From the NCBI GenBank assembly GCA_039583875.1, contig CM077167.1, forward strand, positions 155,693,545 through 155,757,544: a stretch of DNA of 64,000 nt. The letters run 5' to 3'. The translations under genes were made by a program, and so were the position numbers. Of this stretch, positions 54,075 to 64,000 are shown in pieces. The notes beneath the pieces were generated by a model. The model was given only the letters and a program-made list of their open reading frames with translations. It had not been told where the DNA came from and did not search any database. Position 1 is the stretch's first letter. Each line of letters starts with the position of its first letter. Source of the DNA: Platanthera guangdongensis. Its lineage: Eukaryota > Streptophyta > Magnoliopsida > Asparagales > Orchidaceae.

Positions 54075-54540
54075 CTTAAGGGCAAGTTTTACTGTACTGT
54101 AATTAGACCCGCGATGCTCTATGGTTCTTAGTGTTGGGTAATGAATTGTGTACATGAGCAAAAAATGGGAGTTGCGGAGATGAGAATGCTTAGGTGGATG
54201 TGTGGACACACAAGATTGGATAAAATTAGGAATAAATGTATCAGGGATAAGATAGGGGTAACACCAATTGCAGAGAAGATGCGTGAAGCTCGACTAAGAT
54301 GGTTTGGACACGTACAAAAGAGACCATTAGAGGTACCTGTTAGGCGTTGTGAGAGTCTACTCACTAGACATGTTAAAGGAGGGAGGGGTAAACCAATAAA
54401 GACTTGTAATGAAACTATAAGGAAAAACATGATGTACTTAGGCATTAGTGAGATTATGACAAAAGATTGGGCACAATGACGACAAAGGATCCATATAGCC
54501 GACCCCACTATAGTGAGATTATGACAAAAGATAGGGCTCA
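54075..54540 (+). pseudogene. second RTE-type LINE 3' fragment
   Basis: [48 protein letters not shown] and [14 protein letters not shown], the same C-terminal RTE region as 49300-49560 but with a longer open frame (54141-54479). The 3' end GCCGACCCCACTATAGTGAG has no (GTT)n tail; instead the sequence GTGAGATTATGACAAAAGAT from 54447 is repeated at 54514. Confidence 0.87.
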
Positions 54541-55314
54541 CAGTATTTTGACAGGGAGAAACAATCAGTATTCGAAATTCTGATTTATCCCATATTTGAG
54601 TCTTCTACTTCATCAGAATCTGAGCTAATTTTATCTTTTTCTGTGACTTCAATTCAAGAATCTTCTGTATCATCTTCCAAATTGTCTAATCCATTCTCAA
54701 TACTTTTAGTTTTTCCCGAGTTACTTAATCTGGCTTTCTAACATTTGTAACATCGAGTTATTTCCAACATCATTCTCAACCTTTTTGATTAAAAAATTCT
54801 TGTTTGAATCTTTTGTTTATTCTTAACCAATTTGCTTTAACATATTTGTCTGACCTTTTTAATCACTTAAGGGACTTCGTTGTTTTTCCCAGCACTAACA
54901 TTTCCTTCCCTACAATTATTACTCATTCAGCTGTATGTTTACCAGAATCTTTATTCTGCCCTGCATTTTCAGAGGTGGATTTAATTTCTTTCATCTGAAA
55001 TATTATATTTAACATTATGATAATACGAGTTTAAATTTTTTTAATGTAAATTTTTTTTAATGATATTAGAAGATACAATTATTGTCATTTTTACTTTTAA
55101 TTTTTTTAAACAATCTAAAACTAGGTGAGAAATTCTTAAGAAACATATATTTACTGCACAACTGATAAAAACACTACATGGTGACAGTTCTGTCATTTTG
55201 TTTTAAAACACTACATTTGTTCTGCCTAGCAGATAATACTGTTTTTCGTCGTGCATTGTTCTCAAAATGGAATTCTTTAAGACAGTTATTATTTTCCACT
55301 GTTTTGTACGGTTT
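54541..55314. other. AT-rich stretch before the minisatellite
   Basis: No ORF or domain. Possibly degenerate minus-strand coding (DSDEVEDSNMG-like, SENAGQNKDSGKHT) but stops are frequent. Confidence 0.3.
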
Positions 55315-55482
55315 TATAAGTCGTGCCTGTTGCTTTCATATAAATCGTGCCTGTTGCTTTCATATAAGTCGCGCCTGTTGCTTTCATATAAGTCGCGCCT
55401 GTTGCTTTCATATAAGTCGCGCCTGTTGCTTTCATATAAGTCGCGCCTGTTGCTTTCATATAAGTCGCGCCTGTTGCTTTCA
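55315..55482. repeat. 24-bp minisatellite, seven copies
   Basis: TATAAGTCGCGCCTGTTGCT followed by TTCA, repeated seven times. The last five copies are identical; the first two have GTG for GCG (and one AAATC). 24 is a multiple of three, so all six frames stay open, giving ORFs with 8-residue repeats such as RACCFHIS; these are very probably not proteins. Confidence 0.97.
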
Positions 55483-55609
55483 AAGTAATGTAGTATGGTG
55501 GTTACTCTATTTATTACATTTCTTTCTATTTTCACTGTACTTATCGTTTCAATAATTCTCTTTCATTCACTAGTCTTTCTTTTTTGACGTTCTAGCACTC
55601 TTGTTGCAG

Positions 55610-55689
55610 CAATGGCGACTGTGATGAATACTTCAAAGTTGGATTTTGCTCTTGGTACCTCGGATGCAAATATTTCTGGGAAACCCGAG
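55610..55689 (+). other. exon-like segment with acceptor, ATG and donor
   Basis: CTCTTGTTGCAG is followed by CAATGGCGACTGTGATG, 26 codons (MATVMNTSKLDFALGTSDAN, ISGKPE) and a good donor GAG|GTACGTTC at 55690. It has no transposon similarity. It may be a first coding exon after a 5'-UTR intron, or an internal exon. No later exon could be matched. I do not recognise the protein. Confidence 0.4.
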
Positions 55690-55690
55690 G

Positions 55691-56719
55691 TACGTTCTTG
55701 CTATTCATTTATTTGTATGATACAATTTACTTCGATAATCCCTAGAGTTTTATTATCAATTTGAAAATTTATTATCATTTTTTGGATTATTTTAAGGACC
55801 TAATTTTGAGAATGTCTTGGTCTCAATTTTAGAGTATATTGGTGCAAAAATTCTTACCTAGCTTTTCACACTCAATGACTGCCTGGGGTGTCCGGAGGAG
55901 AGATCGGAAACCACAATCGACTAGTCACTAACGCTGCGAAGGCCTGACGAGCAGAAAACGAACACAGAGAAGAGAGAGCCACCGATAGTGGAGGACACCA
56001 TATTTACCTGTCATGGCGAATACCACTTGCGGAGAGCAGTGCTATTGCTCGATTGAAATGCATACAAGCGGCTACTACGCGTACAAGTGAGGACAAAGAA
56101 AGAAATCACCCGAGAGACGGACTCAGTAATCGCACCTACAATTGGGTAGATTCTGGTCCAAATCCCCCCCCGCGAGAACCCCTGACTCCTTATTTATATT
56201 TGTTGGTAGGTTGCCCAAACGATTGGAGACATTGAATGCGACATTAAATTCGCAGCCAGCCAAGATACACGAAGAGTCAGGTGGCTGGTGGTGAGAGAAA
56301 AGATCGTGCGGGCTCCTGGCGAGTGCTCGTCGTGGCTTTTCTGAGGAACAACTGAAGAAGCTTTTGGGAGTGCGTGTAACCCTCCTGCCGAGTACTACTG
56401 TGCGCGCCTCTATTGAAGAGGGCGCGCGGTTTCTTGGATGATGCTCGCGAGTACTTCTGAATACCCCCACCCAGCTATTTTGCGGCCAACGCTATTTGAT
56501 GTTGTCCCCCGTTGCAGGATTTTGGTTAACAAAATAAATATGTTATCTTATGAACTTATGTGGATATCAGTTTTACCAAGTGATTCTAAAGCAGGATGAC
56601 ATGTGCTCCTACGTGCATATTTGTGCATATCTTCCAAGTATCTCCTAGTCGTATATCATTTTAAATTGGGTTAATCTTTACTGTGCTTGACTGAACTGTA
56701 CCTGCACTATGTGGTGTAG
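55691..56719. other. unassigned region with LTR-like GC-rich block
   Basis: 55860-56510 is GC-richer. On the minus strand it has a TATA-like TATAAATAAG (56201-56192) and repeated GAGTACTCG-type words (e.g. 56390 and 56448), reminiscent of the Gyp7 LTR. Edges were not found. Confidence 0.35.
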
Positions 56720-57248
56720 TTCGATTACCTAAGGAAACTGGTGGGTTGCTACAGGCATAGGAGAGAGCCGAGTACCTTGAGTCACGGCTAGCGAATGCTC
56801 AATGTATTGCCATTCAGTCCAGGACTGAGGATGGTGGTGGGACCCGAGGAAGTCCGGTACACCGATAAGGTGTCCTGAGTGCACGAGACTTTTGGCTGAT
56901 TGCGCCAACGTTTGTGGTGTTTGGTGCTTGAATGACACATTATAGCTTTATGTAATTATGTTAATGTGTTTGCAAGGAAAAAGCAGCGCCACCCCGAGAA
57001 AGGGGTGAAGTCGTTATAATTTGGTCAACCCTTCCTGACCGTTGTTTTGTTTGTCACCGTTTGGTGAAATGTTTGCCTGCAGGTGCTGCGGAGCCAAGCG
57101 AGAAATAACGGGTTGAAGCCCTTCTTGCTGAGCTGGCCCTCGAAAGCTCAATTGTTTGTTTAGTTGTTTTTCATGTGTTGTTGGCCTGCGTGCCGATGTA
57201 TGCAAACCATTTTATTTGGTTAAACATTATTGATGTAAGGCCTTAAGG
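56720..57248 (+). repeat. gypsy LTR fragment, inverted relative to the Gyp6 LTR
   Basis: Shares with the minus strand of 59280-59720 the order GGATGGTGGTGGGA, CCTGAGTGCACG, CGCC(A/G)CCCCGAG, TCGTTATAATTTGGTCA, CGGGTTGAA, CCCTCGAAxGC, CATGTGTTGT and TAAGGCCTTA. It ends abruptly at about 57248, where Athila-like gag begins. Confidence 0.8.
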
Positions 57249-57912
57249 CCAAATCTGTGATATTTCTGCCTTTGGACAAATAGATTCTGAAACCTTGTAT
57301 GAAAGTTGGGAAAGATTTAAAGAACTCTTAAGATGATGCCCCCATCACGCGCTGCCTGTATGGTTACAGGTGTAGATGTTTTATAACGGGCTAAATCCAA
57401 GCACAAAACATATGATAGACGCCGCTTCTGGTGGTACCTTAAACCACAAAACCCCGGAAGCAGCTCTTGAGCTTTTCGAGGACATGACCATGAACACATA
57501 TCAGTGGAATGTGTCTAGGTCCCGCCCAAACAAACCTGCAGGTATATTTGAAGTGGACAACGTCTCCCAGCTAGCTCTACAAGTGGAAATTTTAAGTAAA
57601 AAGATAACGGAGATGACTGCTTCCTCCGCCCCTTAGGTATGAGAATCTGCAACTCCTGCTGCCGAACAATTAGATTATGTTAATAATATGCCTATAAATG
57701 TTTTTCATAATTTTTCTGCTGCTAATTTTCCTATCCCGGGTTTCACTTTTCCGAATAGTTATAATCCCGCTTTACGGAACCACCCGAGCTTTTCGTGGAG
57801 TAATCCCTCGAATGCAATGCACCCGCCACCACAAAATGATTTTTCTGCACCACCACCACCTCCTCAAAATTTTCCAAAACCTCTAAGTTTGGCGGAGATG
57901 TTTTCAAAATAG
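57249..57912 (+). pseudogene. Athila-like gypsy gag fragment
   Basis: MFYNGLNPSTKHMIDAASGG, KTPEAALELFEDM, NTYQWNVSRS and AGIFEVDNVSQLALQVEIL match the gag domain of Athila-type gypsy elements. After a stop at 57634, NSYNPALRNHPSFSW and a Pro-rich APPPPPQNFPKP tail follow to 57912. Just upstream ETLYESWERFKELL is visible in another frame. It would form the capsid. No pol follows. Confidence 0.85.
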
Positions 57913-59050
57913 CTTCATAGCTATTTGTCAATGCACAGTAAAATTTGAATAAAATTTGCTTTAAATTTTATTATTTTGTTTTTTTACTATATACGTGTTG
58001 TTAGTTCTTTATACTCGTGTTGTTTAGTATGTATAAGATATAAAAATTGATGATTTATGCAATTATGCTTGATCTAATATTGTTTTGAGGACTTTTAATT
58101 ACGTTTGTGAGATATATATACATATTTATTATATTTAATACAACGTATTCTGCTGTACCCGTATTTTTGTTTTTAAAATTTTGTCGTACCGCCGTACCAG
58201 ATACGTATGGTACCCGTCACTCCTACCCGTACCAGTGCTTCCTAGGCAAATAGTAATTGTGCTATTTGTTTTTCCTGATTTTCATTTGTGAACTTATTTT
58301 ATTCCTTATTTCTATAGTTTTGTTGCGGATTGACAATAGTTAAGAAACAAAGTGTTATTGGCTTAAATCGTAATGGTGTGCAAGATCCTATTGGAGGTGG
58401 CAGTGGAGAAGGAGATACAAGGGAGTTGAGCTTAACCCACAAAGAATATGAGGAGGATGAAGGGGAAGTCTTGCTCAACCCTAACCCTAGAAGGAGGATG
58501 AAGAGTGAACTAGAGGGACAATGGAAGAAAACTTTCATAATTTCATTCCTTGATAAGTCATGACCCAAGGGGTCCTCTAAATAGAGATTACATGACTCCG
58601 ACAATTTACCAAAGGACCCAACATAAAATTGAAGACTTTAAAACCGTAATAGCTCTAAAGAGCAACACTTAATAATGACAACATAATCATGATAATTAAT
58701 AATACATTTATCAAATTAAATAGTAATGTAGACTATTGCAGGTCGATAGCTTCCCACATATCCTTCAAATCGAGCTTTCCCTAAAGATCAAATGAGGCTT
58801 GCATGACATCACTATCTGGCTCTTTGATTTCTTGCCAGAAGAACTCATTGCTCCTTACTGAACAGAGGCAGCCTCAGGTAGAATGCACATGTTGTGCCCA
58901 TTGAGGTCCTGACAGATAAAGATGTTGCTCGAGGGACCCAGGGCAGTGGGACAATTGGCTAACTGCATGATGACTATCCGACATCTCTTGAGGATTGAGG
59001 CTGACAAATAGACTTGCAGAATGGGGACTATGGTGAATGGGCATTGTTGT
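57913..59050. other. unassigned stretch between gag fragment and Gyp6 LTR
   Basis: AT-rich to 58290. 58330-58563 is an acidic ORF (THKEYEEDEGEVLLNPNPRR) of unknown nature. On the minus strand 59050-58740 is open in parts (FFWQEIKEPDSDVMQASFDL, KLDLKDMWEAIDLQ) and looks coding, but I cannot assign it. It may be the target of the Gyp6 insertion. Confidence 0.35.
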
Positions 59051-61044
59051 TGTAACACTCTATCCGTCACGTAGAATATAACAGAACGTCCGGCCGGGGC
59101 CCCACGCCATATTCTACGGACAGTTAGTGGAGTTATGCATTGATCCATAACATTTACGTATCCTAACTTAAGGTTGCATTCTAGCTGAAGCATTAAGAGT
59201 AATAAGAACCCAAACACATGAATGTCCACTAACCAACAAGTAGGAATAATAACCAAAATATACAAAGAGTTTGACTTTAAGGCCTTACAAACGGTTTCCA
59301 ATAAATTAAGTTGATTTACATACATCGACACGCAGACCGACAACACATGAAAATAGTAAAGATGCTTCGCTTGGCCTTCGAGGGCCGACATAACACAAAG
59401 GATTTCAACCCGCTACTTTCCACTTGGCTCCCCAGCACCGGCATAGGAACAATCCACAAAGATGTACAAACTAGACAACAGTCAGCTTTAGCTGACCAAA
59501 TTATAACGACCTTGCACCTCACTCGGGGCGGCGGTGCTCCTTCCCTGTATGTAAACAACATGTACATATAATGACATCAGAGCGTGCAACTTAAGCACAA
59601 TTCACCACAGGCGTGGGCACGGCCGACCACACGTCCCGTGCACTCAGGGCACATTTTCTGGCATACTGGAAACCCAATCCCACCACCATCCTTAGTCTCA
59701 GTCCGATGTTTCAGCATTGAACATTACAACTCTTTTCGGCCCATGGCCTAAGACTCTCTTTCGCCTATGCTACGACAAAGTCAAAGGCGCTCTATTTCCT
59801 TTAGATACATTCCAGTGACTCCCTCCAAGCCGATCTGCATAGGGTGGGTACATGTAAGCCACAACCTGTTGCTCAAACCGTCAGGCTCGCAAGCCACGAT
59901 GCTGGTCAGCCTCCCCTTGTCCATTCATACAATACATAACCGCGTTATGTTTCAAGGCTGGTTCTCACGACCACCATAGCTGGGTACTTTAAGCTCATAG
60001 CTAAACATATTTGCCCCTAGTCTCAAAGAGACAAGCCTCACATAATTCTCTGGGATCTACCGCCGTCGGGAGCACTACCGCCGCGCGGTAGGGGAGATTA
60101 CACCAATTCATTCCCCAAAACTTTGGTATTTTCCTGGAGACCAACTCCAGTACTCTCATTGCAGTAACCTGCACACCCCACGACTCCGCAAACTACACGT
60201 TTAACCACGCAGTCTTCTTCGGCACGCTAAGCAATACATCACCAATTCAGACCAACCTGTCCTAATGTCTTCACACATCATCCCTATTCCGTACTTCGAT
60301 TCCGAATTCTATATGCAAGTATCTCATTGGGGATACCATCGATCAACCCGTTGGAAATCCTTTCGCTCTCCACCAATTAGTGGGGGACTTCATGCAACTA
60401 TGTCAAAATAAAGACGTCACATGTCCAAGGAGGAAGATCGTTACCCTTGAAATTCATTTTGGCGCCATGGATGAGGAACTAGCAGGTTGAAAATGACTGC
60501 AACGAACTCGCCTCCACGGATCTGAACTCGGCTCGTTAATAAAAGTTCCAAAGTTCCAACAATGGCTGGATCTCCTTCCTCTACCTTAGCTCTCCCCTCT
60601 CTCTACCTCTTTGAAAGAGAATGGCCTATGGGAAATGAGGTTCAAACCCTCATTTCCCGACTTTATCTCAACGGGGAAGCAGCTCCACTGTCAGATCTTG
60701 CTTAAGATCCACGAGTGTCCACAATTCAATTTAGGTTTCCTGTTCGGAGCGCTATCTCCGCGCGGTAAGAAGCTAACGCCGCGCGGTAAGAAGCTAACGC
60801 CGCGTGGTAGCTCGGTCTGTGGCTTCTCCCGCAAGCCCACTGTTTAAACACGCCACTCGAATGCCGACACGTGGCCTCGTTGCCATCAACTCGACACTCA
60901 TTACCACCAGGCGGAATCGCTGCCGTCGGGCGGTAGCTCACTGAGAGCTACACCAATTAAATTAGCTACGCTACCGCCTGCGCTAGCACAATCGTCGGGG
61001 GTAGCATCCAATATTCTATTTTTGGTAAACTCTGGGGCGTTACA
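59051..61044 (-). repeat. Gyp6 3' LTR (1994 bp)
   Basis: Minus-strand start TGTAACGCCCCAGAG at 61044 and end AGTGTTACA at 59051, inverted TGTAAC/GTTACA. It carries inverted-repeat words of the CTACCGC..GCGGTAG type at 60075-60091, 60751-60813 and 60919-60937. Confidence 0.85.
60751..60813. repeat. three tandem 21-bp CGCCGCGCGGTA repeats in the Gyp6 LTR
   Basis: GCTATCTCCGCGCGGTAAGA-A, GCTAACGCCGCGCGGTAAGA-A and GCTAACGCCGCGTGGTAGCT-C stand head to tail. Each has a CCGCG(C/T)GG core. Confidence 0.93.
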
Positions 61045-61399
61045 ATTCTCCACTCCTTAAAGAAAGTGCGTCCCGAACTTCCAGAATGATAGAAAATAGC
61101 AGAATACGAGCAAAACTTGAATGGTACTTTGGCGAAATAGCTCGGAAACCTACTCAAGCCTAGACTGCTCCTGTTCCCAAGAAAGCTCTTCACGTCTGCA
61201 ATTGTCTTAGAGGACTTTGACCATTCAGATATCCTTGTTCCGCAGTAGCTTCACTTCCGTGTCCTCGATACAAATGTGCTTGACTTTTGTCGTCAACACA
61301 CTATAGACCGGAACTTGATCCGCAACAACCACTTGCGTAGTATCTTGCACAGCCTTCCGCTACACCGATATGTGAAACACATCGTGCAAACCACTGAGT

Positions 61400-62395
61400 T
61401 CATCTGAAAGATTCAACCAATAGACAGCTTCACCAATCCACTCAACGATTTCAAACGTTCAAGGTATCTTGCACTCAGCTTTTTCAAGCGTCGAATCTTA
61501 GATGCGCCCTTGAATGGTTTTATCTTGAGATAAACCCAATCGCCAACTGTAAACTCCACGTTTCGGTGCTCGGCATTATAGTAATTTGTGTGCCTATCTT
61601 GAGCAATCATCAATCGTTCTCGAATCAAACGTATCGTCGAAGTCGCATCTTCGACGTCTTTTTGTTTATAAAGCTTCGATTCACCCATTTCTACCAAAGC
61701 CAACAGAGTACGACACTTCCTACCTTATAAGGCCTCAAAAGACGTCATTTGAACACTTTCTTGGTAGCTATTTTTGTAGGCGAATTCGATCATAAAGAGA
61801 TGATCCTCCCACCTCTTCCCAAAATCCAGGGCGCACTTGCGAAACATATCTTCCATCGTTCTGTTTACCCTCTCGGTCTGACCATCCGTCTGAGGATAAA
61901 AGGCTGTGCTGAATTTCAGCTTGATACCCAATAATTGATAAATAAGCTTCCAATCATTTGAGGTGAAACGCCCATCTCGGTCACTAACGATGCTACGGGG
62001 CACACCGTGCAATCGTATGATCTGTTCAACATAAAGTTTGACTAAATTTTCCACCGAATCGTCCCTTCAATTTGGAATGAAGTGTGCTACTTTTGTCAAC
62101 CGGTCCACGATCACCTAAATAGGATCGTTCCCGCATTGCAATCTCGGCAATCCGTGCACGAAATCCATAAATATATCATCAAACTTCTATTCTGGTATTG
62201 GTAACGACTTCAAGAAATCACCGGGTTTTTGACATTCAACCTTCACTAGGGCGTAAGTTTGACGCTTCACCACATAAAGTGTTATGTCCTTCTTCAATCC
62301 TGGCCACCAGAACAACTTTTTCATGTCTTTAAACATCTTTGTGCTCACCGGGTGGATCGAGTACTTGGTAAAATGAGCCTCATACATCAACTCCT
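61400..62395 (-). pseudogene. Gyp6 integrase
   Basis: 62390-62187 has MMYEAHFTKYSIHPVSTKMF and FWWPGLKKDI, the zinc-binding N-terminus, though CPTCQ reads RQTYALVK so the Cys pair is lost. 62054-61725 has LVKLYVEQIIRLHGVPRSIV, SDRDGRFTSNDW (catalytic Asp), FYPQTDGQTERVNRTMEDM and IEFAYKNSYQ. 61703-61413 has DRHTNYYNAEHRNVEFTVGD, WVYLKI and a degenerate C-terminus. Three stops or shifts separate the pieces. Confidence 0.88.
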
Positions 62396-62396
62396 C

Positions 62397-62896
62397 CTAT
62401 AAGGTGCCAAACTTTGGGACACACAAACAATCGTCTTTCCGCAAAAGACTGTCTTCATAAGAAAACTCAGCATTAAACCCACCCACGGTCTCCGCTACGC
62501 AGCGCTTCATGCTTCCATAAAGCTCCAACGTTTGTTGAATCTTATCTGCAAGGTCATATTGCACCTCCGTGCTGTTCGAGCATGCATTCGCCGTTGCATT
62601 CCTCTCGACGCAAGTGATTCCCAAAGCTTCTAAATCACCGAGGATACGCTCATCATGTCTCAAAATCCAGTTTGCCTGTGCAGAAGTTCTTCGGCTTAAT
62701 ACATCCGCAACAACATTTCCTTGTCGAGAATATAGTGAATTTTGAAGATGCAGTCCCCGAAGAACTCCATCCACATTCGTTGTCGTATGTTCAAGTTCTT
62801 CTGATCTATCAAATACTTTAGACTCTTATGGCCCGTAAAGATATCGATCTTCACGTCATATAGGTAGTGCCGCCACAGCTTAAGAATGAAAATCAC
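62397..62896 (-). pseudogene. Gyp6 RNase H end and linker
   Basis: FILKLWRHYLYDVKIDIFTG (normally YTDHKSL; the catalytic Asp is Gly here), HKSLKYLIDQKNLNIRQRMW, then after a shift GNVVADVLSRR and a linker with SLLRKDDCLCVPK. The frame starts abruptly at the Gyp7 insertion point. Confidence 0.87.
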
Positions 62897-62899
62897 GGC

Positions 62900-63521
62900 T
62901 GTACAACCCGTATTCGTCGAGAGTGGGTCTTACCACAGCCAGGTCAGCAAAAGTCAAGGTCAACGAGTCAAGACAGAAGTCAAAGTCAGCATAGAAGATC
63001 ACGGAAGGCCTGTGCGAGTATATGCGAGCTCCCCTCGCATACTCGCCAGGTAGGCGACTAGGTGAGATACTCGCCCGGCCCATGCGAGTTCCCCCCGAAA
63101 GTCGCCTAGCCGCCAGGGGGTGGGGTATAAATATGACCCCCCTCCCCTTGCATTTGCCTATAAATAGGACCTCAGGGGTACGAGGTGGAGCACTTGAAAT
63201 CCTCGCCAGGATACTCGCGTGCTTCAGTTTCGGGATACTAGCTAAATCTTTGGATTCCTTTTCCTTGGAGAGCAAGTCGCGACCTTGCGACCTCGCCAGC
63301 TAGCTTTCCTCATACCCAGTTCGGCCATCCTTGGTTGAGAAGGGGCTGCTCCTTTCGAGCATCCGGGTACGTGGTGGGTCCTTCCTGCCGCAACATCTGG
63401 GGTCCTGTTTGACCTGTTTCTTCGTTCTAGCCATCTTTGCCGTCTGATCTAACTTCTGAGCCAGTAACCTTAGGCGGCTTTGGTCCAAATTCCGAGGTTG
63501 GGATTTTTCCTGGCTTCAACA
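62900..63521 (+). repeat. Gyp7 5' LTR
   Basis: TGTACAACCCG to GGCTTCAACA. Contains GCGAG/CTCGC words in many orientations (63012-63100) and two TATA boxes. The left edge is set by the end of Gyp6 coding; the second LTR is not in view. Confidence 0.7.
63126..63166 (+). promoter_or_regulatory. two TATA boxes in the Gyp7 LTR
   Basis: TATAAATA at 63126-63133 and again at 63159-63166, 33 bp apart, separated by a C-rich stretch. Either could position transcription of the element. Confidence 0.65.
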
Positions 63522-63538
63522 CTTGGTGCGGTGAGCGT
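63522..63538 (+). other. Gyp7 primer-binding region
   Basis: CTTGGTGCGGTGAGCG directly after the LTR. This type (TTGGTGC...) is seen in Tat-lineage gypsy elements; the tRNA was not determined. Confidence 0.55.
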
Positions 63539-63577
63539 GGATCGCAGCCAAGGAGGAAAGTTTGGAAGTTGAGTGAG

Positions 63578-63793
63578 ATGGCCATTGGTGGCGAGCAAGG
63601 AGAGTTGGTCGGCAACTCGGCAGTAGGAGGAGACGCCGCGCGAGGTGGCGAGTTTGTAACAGTGGCCGCGTTTGAAGAGTTCGCGAGGAAGATCGAGCAA
63701 ACCATTCTCGCCGGTTTCGCTCAGCGCCCAGAGGTCACGACGACTTCTCCCCGTCGCCTGACGCCGCTAGAAGAGGAAGCGCTGCCGAGGTGA
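63578..63793 (+). CDS. Gyp7 gag N-terminus
   Basis: From ATG at 63578 the frame reads MAIGGEQGELVGNSAVGGDA, FVTVAAFEEFARKIEQTILA and TTSPRRLTPLEEEALPR, stopping at TGA 63791-63793. The frame is open further upstream, but this Met follows the primer site at the usual distance. A shifted frame then gives AREERPMQSRLYPASRQG and HYNEYDVSSEDETRH to the window end, so gag either has a frameshift near 63790 or continues by another route. It is N-terminal and low-complexity, so the gag assignment rests on position. Confidence 0.5.
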   Translation: MAIGGEQGELVGNSAVGGDAARGGEFVTVAAFEEFARKIEQTILAGFAQRPEVTTTSPRRLTPLEEEALPR

Positions 63794-64000
63794 GTTGGAA
63801 AGGAGCCCGCTTGGGCAAGGGAAGAGCGACCAATGCAGTCGCGACTTTATCCGGCGAGCAGGCAAGGGGTTCGTTTTCGGGATCCAATGTTTCCTGCGAG
63901 GTTCAGAGATACTCGACACTACAACGAGTATGACGTCTCCAGCGAGGATGAGACTCGTCACCGCCAGGGAGGGAGGAGCCCCTTCTGTGACGAGATCCTC

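Larger units (their letters stand above)
59051..62899 (-). mobile_element. Ty3/gypsy element Gyp6, 3' half, cut by Gyp7
   Basis: Read from 62899 down: RNase H, linker, integrase zinc motif, core and C-terminal domain, then a polypurine tract (AAGGAGTGGAGAAT) and a 2-kb LTR TGTAACGCC...GTGTTACA. The order RNase H then integrase is gypsy-type. The upstream part is displaced beyond the window by Gyp7, which breaks the RNase H at 62899/62900. Confidence 0.9.
62900..64000 (+). mobile_element. Tat-like Ty3/gypsy element Gyp7, 5' end (runs off window)
   Basis: 5' LTR, primer site and gag start on the plus strand. It lies inside Gyp6 RNase H, so it is younger than Gyp6. The LTR is 622 bp and the primer site is not the iMet type. 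Confidence 0.78.

Noticed and set aside
55315..55482. CRISPR-like array
   Set aside because: Units follow each other without spacers, in a plant nuclear setting; it is a minisatellite.
55178..55555. ORFs with 8-residue repeats (RACCFHIS, YESNRRDL)
   Set aside because: A 24-bp tandem repeat keeps every frame open; two strands give equally good ORFs and none has a proper gene context.
58855..59050. minus-strand ORF ending QLANCPTALGPSS.. as a real gene
   Set aside because: The ORF runs from the LTR across the insertion point; the non-LTR part alone is short and could not be assigned, so it is only noted.
59311..59571. ORFs within the Gyp6 LTR
   Set aside because: They cross LTR sequence shared with 56720-57248, where the frames are not kept.

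Overview
The window is a repeat-dense piece of a plant nuclear genome, most likely a eudicot. The signs are many Ty1/copia and Ty3/gypsy LTR retrotransposons using tRNA-iMet-type primer sites (TGGTATCAGAG), a plant-type hAT transposon, a TRIM element, RTE-type LINE 3' ends and a PIF/Harbinger remnant. No rRNA, tRNA, CRISPR array or bacterial-style operon is visible. I found no intact host gene, only a few exon-like fragments. The only long uninterrupted ORF is a hAT transposase of 785 codons from its likely start.

Layout. 1-9.7 kb holds three broken copia elements: Cop1 (+, 1-4765, 3' LTR 4630-4765), Cop2 (-, 4766-8575) and a Cop3 3' half (+, 8576-9688) joined head to head to Cop2. An orphan exon-like segment follows at 9795-9932. 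10.2-19.0 kb is one minus-strand copia (Cop4) split by three later insertions: a 1.6-kb LTR-type insert with target duplication AATAT, a complete 4059-bp hAT with target duplication CTTAGTAC, and a 330-bp TRIM. 19.9-22.4 kb is a solo gypsy-type LTR with duplication CCAAC. 23.7-29.0 kb is a gypsy (Gyp1) with both LTRs but no RT/RNase H. 29.0-34.3 kb holds a gypsy integrase tail and minus-strand Cop5. 34.75-43.3 kb holds a gypsy protease scrap, Cop6 (+) and complete Cop7 (+, two LTRs, duplication TATTC).

44-51 kb holds a duplicated non-coding segment. One copy is split by a complete non-autonomous gypsy-type element (Gyp4, duplication CATTT), and an RTE LINE 3' end lies between the copies. 52-54.5 kb contains a PIF/Harbinger transposase C-terminus with three tandem copies of its tail, and a second RTE 3' end. 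55.3-57.9 kb contains a 7 x 24-bp minisatellite, an exon-like segment, a gypsy LTR fragment and an Athila-like gag. 59.05-62.9 kb is the 3' half of a minus-strand gypsy (Gyp6) with a 2-kb LTR carrying CTACCGC/GCGGTAG inverted repeats. It is cut by the 5' end of a plus-strand Tat-like gypsy (Gyp7) that runs off the window.

The genes do not form a pathway. They are mobile elements layered over time, and target duplications give the relative order at several nests. Gag-pol fragments are mostly broken by stops and frameshifts. The hAT is the best candidate for a recently active element.
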